Shown one piece after another: positions 26,501-34,639 of a DNA stretch of 64,000 bases. A program made the position numbers and the translations under genes. The stretch is from the NCBI GenBank assembly GCA_903825305.1, contig CAIKAC010000013.1, positions 62,001-126,000 of the forward strand, in the 5' to 3' direction. Under the pieces are notes generated by a model that saw only the letters and a program-made list of their open reading frames with translations, searched no databases and was not told the DNA's origin. This DNA is from an uncultured Actinomycetes bacterium. GTDB taxonomy: Bacteria; Actinomycetota; Acidimicrobiia; Acidimicrobiales; RAAP-2. Positions within the stretch are counted from its first letter, which is position 1, and each line of letters starts with the position of its first letter.

Positions 26501-26532
26501 ACGGCCCACCATCGCTGTTGATGGCGGGCCGT
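26501..26532. terminator. 13-base hairpin between the vWA and J-domain genes
   Basis: ACGGCCCACCATC (26501-26513) faces GATGGCGGGCCGT (26520-26532) around GCTGTT. In the minus-strand RNA every position pairs, one of them as G-U. It lies 31 bases past the vWA stop and 50 before the J-domain start, so it probably ends or attenuates the upstream transcript. No U-run follows. Confidence 0.55.
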
Positions 26533-26563
26533 GCATTCTTAGAAGGTTTTCAATCGTGAATGG

Positions 26564-27235
26564 TTACTCTTCGCCCATGGCCGAGGAGCGATCACTCTTG
26601 CTGAACGCGATGTTGTTCATATCCTCGGTTGACAGTGAGTAGGCAAGGTGCATCTTTGATTTCACTCCATCAAAGGCCCCATCAATACCGCGACGCGACG
26701 CCCGAAAGGTCATCGAGTCTTGCTCGCGGAAACCCATCTTTTGGCCTTCATCGATTGCATCTTGATTGGCGCCAAGGAAGGTGAAGTTCCAGCCTTCTGC
26801 CATCCTTGCTCTCACACTGTCCATAACTTGGAGGTGCGTCCACTCACGGCTGGCATTTTCCATGCCGTCCGTCACGACGACCACCATGACTCGCTCAGGA
26901 CGCAGCGCTTCGGGCTGCTCCTCGAGCCAGTGCTTCGTCGTCGTGATGGTTCGCCCAATGGCATCGAGCAATGCCGTGTTGCCACGAGGTACCAAGCGGT
27001 AGGGGTGCAGTTGGTCGATGGGGGTGAGCTCGGCGACGAGTTCGTAATCACTATCAAATTGGGCCAAAGTAACAACGGTGTCAGTGCCGCTTCGTTCTTG
27101 AAGCGTTGAGACGATGCCACCTTGCATGTCATCTTGAATAGTTACCATGGACCCGCTTCGGTCCACCACAAAAACCAGCAGAGTGGTGTCCTTCGTGATG
27201 GAAGGGGTGGTGGTGCTTGGAGACTCAGTAGTCAT
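26564..27235 (-). CDS. von Willebrand factor A domain protein
   Basis: A 223-residue single vWA domain. The MIDAS metal site is visible as VFVVDRSGSM (DxSxS at 25-29), with the threonine in RGNTALLDAIG and the aspartate in VVVVTDGMENAS. There is no signal peptide, so it is cytoplasmic. Such proteins act as metal-dependent adaptors, often with AAA+ ATPases or chelatases, but none is adjacent. Its start overlaps the stop of the small HTH gene in an ATGA junction, so the two are coupled. Role unknown. Confidence 0.85.
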   Translation of the reverse strand: MTTESPSTTTPSITKDTTLLVFVVDRSGSMVTIQDDMQGGIVSTLQERSGTDTVVTLAQFDSDYELVAELTPIDQLHPYRLVPRGNTALLDAIGRTITTTKHWLEEQPEALRPERVMVVVVTDGMENASREWTHLQVMDSVRARMAEGWNFTFLGANQDAIDEGQKMGFREQDSMTFRASRRGIDGAFDGVKSKMHLAYSLSTEDMNNIAFSKSDRSSAMGEE

Positions 27236-27570
27236 GAGCCATCTCCTTTCTTGCGGGATGCCCGCTTTGGTGGAGCCGACGCTGCTTGCGACGGCTTGGT
27301 CTTTGCTTCCTGGATGAGTTGGTGGACGCGAGCTGGACTCACGCCGATTTGGCGAGCGACCTCTCGAACTGGGAGGCCCTCGTCGTACGCTTCGGCCACG
27401 GCGTGAGCTCGAAGCGCGGAGAGTTGTTGGATTTGGCGCTGAGCTTTTTCCATTTCTCGAGTCGCTTCTTGGTAGCGACGTCGAGCGTCAGGAATCTGTG
27501 CCAGCACACTGAGGAACTGCTCGTTATCTTGGTCTCTTGGGGTGGGTTGTTCATCGGAGGTCTTGGCCAT
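27232..27570 (-). CDS. Small helix-turn-helix protein with coiled coil
   Basis: A 112-residue protein. Residues of about 25-65 are predicted coiled coil (REMEKAQRQIQQLSAL), followed by a helix-turn-helix of the resolvase/sigma-region-4 kind (GLPVREVARQIGVSPARVHQLI) and a lysine-rich tail. It is probably a DNA-binding protein. The ATG at 27570 has a TACCCT box eight bases upstream and no ribosome site, suggesting a leaderless start; the longer frame to 27600 overlaps the neighbouring gene. It is translationally coupled to the vWA gene and may regulate it (inference). Confidence 0.75.
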   Translation of the reverse strand: MAKTSDEQPTPRDQDNEQFLSVLAQIPDARRRYQEATREMEKAQRQIQQLSALRAHAVAEAYDEGLPVREVARQIGVSPARVHQLIQEAKTKPSQAASAPPKRASRKKGDGS

Positions 27571-27578
27571 GTCTAGGG

Positions 27579-27584
27579 AGGGTA
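27579..27584 (-). promoter_or_regulatory. -10 box for a leaderless HTH-vWA transcript
   Basis: TACCCT on the minus strand lies eight bases before the ATG at 27570 and no Shine-Dalgarno sequence is present, so the HTH-vWA pair may have its own promoter. Confidence 0.4.
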
Positions 27585-27596
27585 AACAAACAAATA

Positions 27597-27800
27597 TCAA
27601 ATGTCAAGGGGGTCTGAACAAATTTGGCGAAAACGGCGGATGCGATCGCGCTTCCGCTTTTCTTGGATCCGGCCATAGAGATAGAAGCCGGCGATAAGTG
27701 CGGGTAGCCACAACACGCCGATCAACACTTCGACCAGATAGCCACTCGTGGCTGCAATCCAAAGCAAGAGCGCTATGACGGACAGGGGAATTATCTCCAC
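27597..27800 (-). CDS. Small membrane protein
   Basis: A 67-residue protein with two hydrophobic stretches (IIPLSVIALLLWIAATSGY and VLIGVLWLPALIAGFYLYG) and a strongly basic tail (RIQEKRKRDRIRRFRQ), which should face the cytoplasm. The GTG start has AGGAG eight bases upstream, arguing that it is translated. It overlaps the end of the next small membrane gene by ten bases, and both begin with Met-Glu-Ile-Ile. No family recognised. Confidence 0.65.
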   Translation of the reverse strand: MEIIPLSVIALLLWIAATSGYLVEVLIGVLWLPALIAGFYLYGRIQEKRKRDRIRRFRQICSDPLDI

Positions 27801-27985
27801 GTCGTGTACTCCTGCTTGTGTTGGCTCGTGATCTGTTGATGGTGGTGGCGGGCGAGCATCTCTGCCATCACACCCACAATGGCCACGATGCCAAGCATGG
27901 CCTTGGCGGTGCCAGCTGGGCTCTTGGCTCTAAAGCCTGGAATGACTACCCCAAGGGCAATCACCAGGATGAGGATGATTTCCAT
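27791..27985 (-). CDS. Small membrane protein
   Basis: A 64-residue protein with an N-terminal hydrophobic helix (IILILVIALGVVIPGF), a second one (AMLGIVAIVGVMAEMLA) and a His/Gln-rich polar end. The ATG has a good AGGAG site. It overlaps the next small membrane gene by ten bases and shares its MEII start, which suggests a related pair. It heads the minus-strand run that leads into the HTH and vWA genes. Function unknown. Confidence 0.62.
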   Translation of the reverse strand: MEIILILVIALGVVIPGFRAKSPAGTAKAMLGIVAIVGVMAEMLARHHHQQITSQHKQEYTTWR

Positions 27986-28108
27986 GATGCAACTCCTGTG
28001 TTTCGTTAGGAGTCATGGTGCCTGAGGGTTGTGACACGCCTTCGACGTGAATGGTGAGCAGCTGTTTCCAAGCGCAAGGAATCAGAAATCCAACCCCGGT
28101 CAGTTGTC

Positions 28109-29272
28109 TTATCCGGGCAGGAGGTGACAGACCTGCGGGGTATTCGTTGCCACAACGCGAGCAGCGGCTGCTTGCAGTGCTGAGCGTTGGATTCGATGGC
28201 CATTCACCGCGCCCACGATGCCCGCGGCCATAGCTTGGGCATTGGCGATGCTGATCTGGTCACTTGCTGGATAGGGTCCGAGGAGTTGATCTGCGCCTGC
28301 GCGAATCGAGAGCACGCTCGCTTGTGCGAGGGAGAGGTGTGCGCTGCCAATGGCGCCAGCGCCAAGCGAGTCGGTGACGATAAGACCGCTAAAGCCAAGA
28401 TTACGAAGGGCAGCTACGGCCTTAGGCGACAAGGTGGATGGAGCCGTGGTGAGCCCTTTGATGACCGCGTTCGACAACATCACGGCTGGTACGCCGGCTG
28501 CGATTGCCGCTTGAAATACACGAAGGTCCGAGGCCTGAAGCGTGGACCATGACTTCGTGACCGCGGGCCCATTGTCAGTGTTGCCACTCGCGCCTCCGAG
28601 ACCGGGGAAGTGCTTAACCGTGGCGATGATGCCAGCACTGTGCAGGCCCTGATCAAAGGCAACAACATCGGCAGCGTCTCGTTGTACGTTGCCACCAAAT
28701 GAACGCAACCCAACGGGATTAGTGGCGCCCGGGTAGGCGGCACTCCCATCAACGTCAGCCACCGGAGCGAGGTCCATGGTGATGCCGGCTTTCGCCATCG
28801 CCAACCCGACGCGTCGAGCCAAGGCGGCGATCTGGGCTGGGGACATGGTGGCGCCCATGACGTGGGCCCATGGCCAGCTGCCTGTGAGGCCAGAAACTCT
28901 GATGATGCCTCCACCTTCATCATCTGTCATGACCGCGAGGTTTAAGTGAAGTGGCGTGAGCGTTTGGAGCGATCGCAAGGTGGGAGCGAGATGAGGTGGG
29001 GTGGCGTCGCCATAGAGCAACACACCACCAAATCCGTCCTTTGCCGCTTGGGTCATAACGCCAAAACTCGTCGAAAGCGCCGATACAACGACCGTTTCTC
29101 TGGCGAGTTGGGGAGTGGCCCAGTTGGCAACCAGCGTTGACGCACAGGAAAAGGGGGTGGGGACGGTTGTCGTGGAACTGGTCGACGCAGAAGAAGCACA
29201 TGCAGGCGTGATGCCGACAGCGACTGCGAGCAGCGCGGCTGACGCCAGCATCATGGATTGCTTCATCTTCAT
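28109..29272 (-). CDS. Secreted glycoside hydrolase family 3 protein (NagZ-like)
   Basis: A 387-residue GH3 N-domain protein with a signal peptide (MLASAALLAVAVGITPACA). Characteristic pieces are MTDDEGGGIIRVSG, GITMDLAPVADVDG, TVKHFPGLGGASGNTDNGP (the His-containing loop of NagZ enzymes) and the nucleophile region LIVTDSLGAGAI. NagZ enzymes remove N-acetylglucosamine from peptidoglycan fragments; an exported single-domain form suits cell-wall turnover. The cysteine at the end of the signal peptide might make it a lipoprotein, although the lipobox is poor. A TAGGGT box lies six bases before the ATG. Confidence 0.88.
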   Translation of the reverse strand: MKMKQSMMLASAALLAVAVGITPACASSASTSSTTTVPTPFSCASTLVANWATPQLARETVVVSALSTSFGVMTQAAKDGFGGVLLYGDATPPHLAPTLRSLQTLTPLHLNLAVMTDDEGGGIIRVSGLTGSWPWAHVMGATMSPAQIAALARRVGLAMAKAGITMDLAPVADVDGSAAYPGATNPVGLRSFGGNVQRDAADVVAFDQGLHSAGIIATVKHFPGLGGASGNTDNGPAVTKSWSTLQASDLRVFQAAIAAGVPAVMLSNAVIKGLTTAPSTLSPKAVAALRNLGFSGLIVTDSLGAGAIGSAHLSLAQASVLSIRAGADQLLGPYPASDQISIANAQAMAAGIVGAVNGHRIQRSALQAAAARVVATNTPQVCHLLPG

Positions 29273-29278
29273 GACTTC

Positions 29279-29284
29279 ACCCTA
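29279..29284 (-). promoter_or_regulatory. -10 box for a leaderless GH3 transcript
   Basis: TAGGGT, GAAGTC, then ATG on the minus strand. It is almost identical to the MpaB-like promoter end at 11181-11193. Confidence 0.5.
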
Positions 29285-29359
29285 GGAGCATGAGATCTGA
29301 GGTACTTGTCGCCACTACCAAGTGTGGGCCACGGCGGTATTTCATGGCCTATGCGACTC

Positions 29360-29914
29360 TTAGCGAATGACGGCTCGCTCGAGAACGATGAGTGAGCAAA
29401 TAACGAGGCCAGCCAATACCGAAAGAAGGAGTTGGCGAAAAGTTCGTGAAGTTCGATACGAAAAGACCAAGGCAAAGGCACTCATGAGAACAAACCCGGC
29501 GCCCACACCGAGGTAGTCAACGCTACGAGCCGGCAACTTCGCAACAACACCAATCAGCATCACCATAAGGGGGATGCCCCCACCGGACAGAACCCCTAAG
29601 TAAGTACTTGCAGCCTGGGCGCGTTCTTTCCACGTAGCACTTCGCCTCTTGTTGTATTCAAATCCATACGCGAGCGCTACGCCCGAGACGACGAATAAAT
29701 CCACAAGAGAGATCAACGTGGCGAACCAGTCCTTCCACGCCGAGACATGCAATCCTGCCTCCATAGCGGCGAGGGTCGTTACGGTGAAGATCCCCACAAC
29801 TACGGAAATGGGATTGAATCTTTGAGGCAAAAGAATCGCACCAATCCAGCGAACAAGCGGGGGTGGTCGGTTCTCTTGGTCGCGTTCAGCGAACCCAGCT
29901 ACGTGATCATCCAC
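29360..29914 (-). CDS. Hypothetical membrane protein
   Basis: A 184-residue protein with four or five predicted membrane helices (for example VVVGIFTVTTLAAMEAGL, LISLVDLFVVSGVALAYGF, GIPLMVMLIGVVAKL, AGFVLMSAFALVF, LLLSVLAGLVICSLIVL) separated by a basic loop (YNKRRSATWKERAQ). No family is recognised and the neighbours give no clue. No ribosome site is seen before the ATG. Confidence 0.65.
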   Translation of the reverse strand: MDDHVAGFAERDQENRPPPLVRWIGAILLPQRFNPISVVVGIFTVTTLAAMEAGLHVSAWKDWFATLISLVDLFVVSGVALAYGFEYNKRRSATWKERAQAASTYLGVLSGGGIPLMVMLIGVVAKLPARSVDYLGVGAGFVLMSAFALVFSYRTSRTFRQLLLSVLAGLVICSLIVLERAVIR

Positions 29915-29999
29915 GGTTCAGGATTCTACGGTGCCCACCATGAATTCTTAGGGTGATTCGAATGATCGACTTTTAATTGAGAGCGGTAGATGGCGCTGT

Positions 30000-30212
30000 T
30001 TACGGTGCCTGTTGTCGCCAACGTTGGAGGGCAATTCCGGACCAGATTAATTCGACCACGCCAAAGGGCCATGCTCCAGAGGCAAAGCCATAGCCACTTG
30101 ACAAAAGACAGCCCAAGGCAAAGAGCGCTATGAATCGGCGCCCGCGGCGTTCTAGGGCATACATCACCATCATGAAACTCACGGCGCAGATGCCGTATAG
30201 CGTCACTGCCAT
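30000..30212 (-). CDS. Conserved small membrane protein
   Basis: A 70-residue protein with two membrane helices. The pattern YGICAVSFMMVMYALERRGR, then FALGCLLSSGYGFASGAWPF and VELIWSGIALQRW, is one I recall from many actinobacterial small proteins, with the ALERRGR and GAWPFGVVELIW parts most constant; no function is assigned to that family. The ATG has a GGGAG site. It appears to stand alone between two unrelated genes. Confidence 0.75.
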   Translation of the reverse strand: MAVTLYGICAVSFMMVMYALERRGRRFIALFALGCLLSSGYGFASGAWPFGVVELIWSGIALQRWRQQAP

Positions 30213-30325
30213 CCGATCTGCTCCCTACCGTCAAAAATGACAAGCTGGTTCGGCACAACCACCATCTCGAATTTCAGACTTCTACTCAGGCAGGGGAATT
30301 AAATTCCTGCGACGATCCACAAAGA

Positions 30326-31828
30326 TCACGGTTTTTCGTTTGAAGCCAACTTTCGACGTGTCCAGCGAAGTACAAAGACACCGAGACCAAGAGATCCAAC
30401 GCCCAGCATGACCGATGGCGAGAGCGGCGCTCCGGTAGCTGGCAGCCCTGAAGGTCGCGTCGTCGTGGTAGTCGTGGATGAAGCTGCCAAGGTAATGCAG
30501 GAAGGTGCAGACGTTGACGAGTAAGGGCCATTGCTCGCTCTAATGGAGAAGCAATAGCGAGTTCCCGGGGAGAGGCCGGAGATAGTCGTGCCGGAAGGAT
30601 TCACCGGCGTGGCACGAATCCCAGGACCGACGGGACTTACGAGAAGTTCGGAATCTGCAATTGGTTGATTGCCCGGATTGGTCGGGGGAGTGAAGGTTAA
30701 CGAGACCGAGCTGTGGGAGGTCGCAGAGACATTCGTGATGGTCGGTTTGCTCGGCAAAAGTTTCAACTGCTCAATGGTCTGGTCCTGAGATTCAACAACC
30801 CAGAGATCGCTTCCATCGAAGTAGACGCCGTTGAGCCCGTAGTTCACTGTCGGTGCTGGACCAGGCATCGAGATGATCTGGGTTGGGTTATTCACTGAAA
30901 AACCGTAGAGAGCACCAGGAGTTCCACTGGGGTTGACGTACCAAACCCACGTTCCATCCGAAGCAATCGAGGTTGGTGTAACGGAACCAAGCGAGATTGG
31001 CCCCCCTACCTGCTGACCGCTTGTCAAATCAACTTCAATCACTTGGTTGCCTTCGGCGGCCCAGAGGTGCTGGCCATCGCTCGTCAGTGCGGCGACGCTT
31101 GAAGCGTTTTGTTGCGCAGCAATGGAGAACCTAGGGGCGCCGAGCGTGGTGGTTGAAGAGGAGAAGTCATACGCTGCCAACGAGCCATTGGAAAAACCGA
31201 GCCAAAGGGTCGAACCAACCAGCTGAATCGATCTAGCCTCAGGGCTACTTAGGCCACCTATTGGACTCAGCGTAGAAGTACTCGGGACAAATCTCCACAT
31301 CTTTCCGCTGGCGTCGAGGAAAACAATGGACGATCCTGAAACGAATCCACCCGGCATCGGGGTATTCACTGTTCCGTTCAAGGTTAGAAAATCTACTGCT
31401 CTGACTTGTTGACCCGAAGTCGGATCGATTTCCACGATGCCCGGATGTTCGATTCCTCCAGCAATGGCGAAGCCGGTGGCGAATATGTGACCACCAAGTT
31501 CGACGACGGTTGAGCCGAGGTAATACGACGCTCGGAAACCGTTGAAGGCAATAGTTTGGATTGGGCTCGAACCATTGTCGTTCGGAGCGAGTTCGGTCAT
31601 AGTCGAGGCCGTGGGTGCCCAGAGATGACTGCCATCCCAGAACATGCCACCCCAAGGCACGGTAGGCGAGGCGTAGATGGTGCCCCAGTTCGCAACGGGC
31701 TGAGTGTTTGGCGTTGCTTCCGCAGGCGCACCGAGCAACCCTGAGGCGGCGACGATAGCGACCACCACGAATGGCGCAAAGAGCCGGCGTAGTCTCGAAA
31801 CTAAAGGTTTGGTGACCACACTTGGCAT
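30326..31828 (-). CDS. LPXTG-anchored beta-propeller/FN3 surface protein
   Basis: A 500-residue exported protein. A long signal peptide (FAPFVVVAIVAASGLLGAPAEA) is followed by repeated blades such as WDGSHLWAPTAS, TSDGQHLWAAEGNQVIEVD and FDGSDLWVVESQDQTIEQL, a beta-propeller pattern. Residues of about 345-435 form a fibronectin type III domain (SVSLTFTPPTNPGNQPI, LSPGTRYCFSIRASN). A Thr-rich spacer leads to LPATG at 462-466, a hydrophobic helix and the basic tail RWTRRKL: a complete sortase signal. It should therefore be fixed to the cell wall. The ATG has an AAGGGA site. No sortase gene is in the window. Confidence 0.87.
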   Translation of the reverse strand: MPSVVTKPLVSRLRRLFAPFVVVAIVAASGLLGAPAEATPNTQPVANWGTIYASPTVPWGGMFWDGSHLWAPTASTMTELAPNDNGSSPIQTIAFNGFRASYYLGSTVVELGGHIFATGFAIAGGIEHPGIVEIDPTSGQQVRAVDFLTLNGTVNTPMPGGFVSGSSIVFLDASGKMWRFVPSTSTLSPIGGLSSPEARSIQLVGSTLWLGFSNGSLAAYDFSSSTTTLGAPRFSIAAQQNASSVAALTSDGQHLWAAEGNQVIEVDLTSGQQVGGPISLGSVTPTSIASDGTWVWYVNPSGTPGALYGFSVNNPTQIISMPGPAPTVNYGLNGVYFDGSDLWVVESQDQTIEQLKLLPSKPTITNVSATSHSSVSLTFTPPTNPGNQPIADSELLVSPVGPGIRATPVNPSGTTISGLSPGTRYCFSIRASNGPYSSTSAPSCITLAASSTTTTTTRPSGLPATGAPLSPSVMLGVGSLGLGVFVLRWTRRKLASNEKP

Positions 31829-32030
31829 CCAACAGTTCCCTTCTTGGTGGAGGTGAATGGTCTCAATCTATACATCGGAACTCATCAAAGAGAATCCGAC
31901 ATACGTTTTAGCTTCAGTTCTTAGTGAACAAAGATAAATGCTCTTAGGCCGATCTTCGTAAAGAGGCGGAGTTCCGAGGAACGGCAACATCGCTTCCTCT
32001 GCTGAGAAGTTAAGAATGCTCCTGAATTTG
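31829..32030. other. Intergenic stretch between the LPXTG gene and tRNA-Ala
   Basis: About 200 bases, visibly more AT-rich than the genes around it. It must contain the promoters of the LPXTG gene. I see no open frame, repeat or RNA in it. Confidence 0.4.
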
Positions 32031-32103
32031 TGGAGGTAAGGGGATTTGAACCCCTGACCCCTTGACTGCCAGTCAAGTGCTCTACCAACTGAGCTATACC
32101 CCC
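32031..32103 (-). tRNA. tRNA-Ala (GGC anticodon)
   Basis: On the minus strand a full cloverleaf can be drawn: acceptor GGGGGTA with TACCTCC (one G-U), D arm GCTC-AGTTGGTA-GAGC, anticodon stem CTTGA/TCAAG around CTGGCAG with anticodon GGC, and T arm GGGG-TTCAAAT-CCCC. The discriminator base is A and CCA is not encoded. Confidence 0.95.
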
Positions 32104-32173
32104 GAAGGAAGAGTCACTTTATCAGTGCTGGGCAGGGTGAGAGTGCAGGCAAGGGCGGTACGGAGAGTTGCCA

Positions 32174-32179
32174 TAACCT
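32174..32179 (+). promoter_or_regulatory. -10 box for a leaderless leuS transcript
   Basis: TAACCT followed by six bases (AGAGAG) and the leuS ATG at 32186. The GAGAG is too close to the ATG to act as a normal ribosome site. Confidence 0.5.
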
Positions 32180-32185
32180 AGAGAG

Positions 32186-34639
32186 ATGGCCAGAGCCTTC
32201 CCCGTAACCGAAATCGAGTCCAAGTGGCAGGCCTTTTGGCTTGAGAGCGGCACCTACGAGGTCGACAACGACGATCCACGGCCATCGTTTTATGCGCTGT
32301 GCATGTACCCGTATCCATCGGGATCTGCTCATCAGGGTCACGTTCGCAACTACACCTTTGGTGATCTGAACGTTCGCTATCAGACCATGAAGGGCCACGC
32401 GGTGCTTTCGCCCTTTGGCTTTGACTCTTTCGGATTGCCGGCTGAAAACGCTGCCATCAAGACGGGCCGACACCCTCGTGAATTCACCGATGAGCGAATC
32501 GAAGAACTCCGCGGCAGCGTGCGCAAACTTGGTGCGGTCTATGACTGGCGCCGAGAAGTTCGCAGCCACGATCCTCGATACATCCGCTGGAGCCAGGCCA
32601 TCTTCTTGAAGTTCTATGAAGCCGGGTTGGTGTATCGCAAGATGGCGCCGGTGAACTGGTGCCCAGGCTGTTCGACCGTGCTGGCCAACGAACAAGTGCT
32701 TGCCGATGGCACCTGTGATCGTTCGGGTGACATCGTGGAAAAGCGTGATCTCGAGCAGTGGTTCTTCCGTATCACCGCCTATGCCGATGAACTGCTCGAG
32801 ATGCTCGACGATCTTGAATGGCCCGAACGCGTCAAGACCATGCAGCGCAACTGGATTGGCCGAAGCGAAGGTGCGCAACTCACCCTCAAGGTCGAGGGGC
32901 AAGATGAGTTAGGCATTGAGGTATTCACGACGCGTCCCGACACCAGTTTTGGCATGACCTATGCGGTCTTGGCGCCAGAACACCCTTTGGTGGATCAACT
33001 CACCACGCCAGAATGCCGTGAAGCGGTTGAAGCGTTACGAGAACTGGCCGCTGGCTCCACAGAAATTGAGCGGACGAGTTCTGACAACAAGACGCTCGAT
33101 AAGCGCGGTGCGTTCACCGGATCCAAAGTGATCAATCCCTTTAATGGGGTCGCGATCCCCGTATATGTCGCCGACTATGTCCTCATGGGTTATGGCACCG
33201 GGGCCATCATGGCGGTGCCGGCAGAAGATGAGCGTGACTACGCCTTCGCTACGGCCTATGGCTTGCCCATCATTCGCACCACCGAGCCAGAGGGTGGCTT
33301 GCCTGAGGATTTCGAAGGTGCCTATACGGGTGGCGGCATCAAGGTGAACTCAGGTTTCCTTGACGGCCTCGATGTGCCAACGGCCAAGAAGAAGGCCATT
33401 GCTTGGTTGGAGGAGCAGGGGATAGGTAGCGGCACCGTCAATTACCGCTTGCGCGACTGGCTGGTATCTCGCCAGCGCTTCTGGGGATGCCCCATTCCCA
33501 TCATCTATTGCGACGACTGCGGGGTCGTGCCGGTACCCGACGACCAGCTTCCCGTCGTCGCCCCTGACGATGTGGAATTTGTACCCTCTGGCCAAAGCCC
33601 CTTGGCAACCCATCAGGGCTTTGTGGAGACGCTTTGTCCGCACTGTGGCAAACCTGCTCGACGCGAATCCGACACGATGGACACCTTTGTGGATTCGAGT
33701 TGGTACTACCTGCGCTTTTGCGACCCGTTCAGCGACGATGTGCCCTTCTCTCCAGAAGCAGCCCAGCGCTGGATGCCCGTCGATCAATACATCGGCGGCA
33801 TTGAGCACGCGATTTTGCACTTGCTCTACGCGCGCTTCTTTACCAAAGCCCTTATCGACGTCGGATTCGCTCCAGGGATTGAACGCGAACCCTTCAAGCG
33901 ACTCTTCACCCAAGGCATGATCCGCATGGACGGATCCAAGATGTCCAAATCCAAGGGCAATCTCGTGGCACCGACCAAGTACTACGAAACCGTTGGCGCT
34001 GATGGTCTTCGCCTCTTCCACCTCTTTGTCGGTCCACCAGCCGATGATTTTGACTGGACGGATCAAACTGACCAAGTCATCGATGGCTGCGCCCGCTTTC
34101 TTGATCGCCTATGGCGTTTGAGCACGGGCGAACACGTTTCAGGAAACGGGGCCAAGGACGATACGATCCGCCGCATGACCCACAAGACGATCAAGAAAGT
34201 TACTGATGACCTTGATCGTTGGAGCTACAACACAGCCGTGGCCGCGCTCATGGAGTTGCTCAATGCGGTGATGAAGGCAAACGCCGAAGCCGAACTCTCA
34301 CAGCCGGTGCGCGACGAAGCCGTTGATGCACTTATTCAGTTGCTCGCTCCTATGGCTCCCCACATGACTGCTGAGTTGTGGGAGATGCGACACGGCACCC
34401 ACGTCCATGAACAGCACTGGCCCGAGTTCGACCCTGACCTGGTGGTCGAAGACACCGTGACCATGGTCGTGCAAGTCAATGGCAAGGTAAAGGCCAAGAT
34501 TGAAGTGACCGCCAATGTCTCAGAGGACGAGGCTGCGGCCATTGCCTTGGCTGACGAGGCCATCGTGGCTGAACTCGATGGTGCAACACCGTCACGGGTT
34601 ATTGCGCGGCCACCAAAACTGGTGAACATCGTTCGCTGA
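32186..34639 (+). CDS. leuS: Leucyl-tRNA synthetase
   Basis: An 817-residue class I synthetase charging tRNA-Leu. The HIGH-type motif is HQGH (49-52) in PYPSGSAHQGHVRNYTFGD, the KMSKS motif is at 585-589 in DGSKMSKSKGN, and the CP1 editing domain lies between them (TTRPDTSFGMTYAVLAPEH). A zinc-type cysteine segment (NWCPGCSTVLANEQ) precedes the editing domain and a second, CDDCG/CPHCG, follows it. Length is normal for the bacterial form. It overlaps the next gene by one base. Confidence 0.97.
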   Translation: MARAFPVTEIESKWQAFWLESGTYEVDNDDPRPSFYALCMYPYPSGSAHQGHVRNYTFGDLNVRYQTMKGHAVLSPFGFDSFGLPAENAAIKTGRHPREFTDERIEELRGSVRKLGAVYDWRREVRSHDPRYIRWSQAIFLKFYEAGLVYRKMAPVNWCPGCSTVLANEQVLADGTCDRSGDIVEKRDLEQWFFRITAYADELLEMLDDLEWPERVKTMQRNWIGRSEGAQLTLKVEGQDELGIEVFTTRPDTSFGMTYAVLAPEHPLVDQLTTPECREAVEALRELAAGSTEIERTSSDNKTLDKRGAFTGSKVINPFNGVAIPVYVADYVLMGYGTGAIMAVPAEDERDYAFATAYGLPIIRTTEPEGGLPEDFEGAYTGGGIKVNSGFLDGLDVPTAKKKAIAWLEEQGIGSGTVNYRLRDWLVSRQRFWGCPIPIIYCDDCGVVPVPDDQLPVVAPDDVEFVPSGQSPLATHQGFVETLCPHCGKPARRESDTMDTFVDSSWYYLRFCDPFSDDVPFSPEAAQRWMPVDQYIGGIEHAILHLLYARFFTKALIDVGFAPGIEREPFKRLFTQGMIRMDGSKMSKSKGNLVAPTKYYETVGADGLRLFHLFVGPPADDFDWTDQTDQVIDGCARFLDRLWRLSTGEHVSGNGAKDDTIRRMTHKTIKKVTDDLDRWSYNTAVAALMELLNAVMKANAEAELSQPVRDEAVDALIQLLAPMAPHMTAELWEMRHGTHVHEQHWPEFDPDLVVEDTVTMVVQVNGKVKAKIEVTANVSEDEAAAIALADEAIVAELDGATPSRVIARPPKLVNIVR

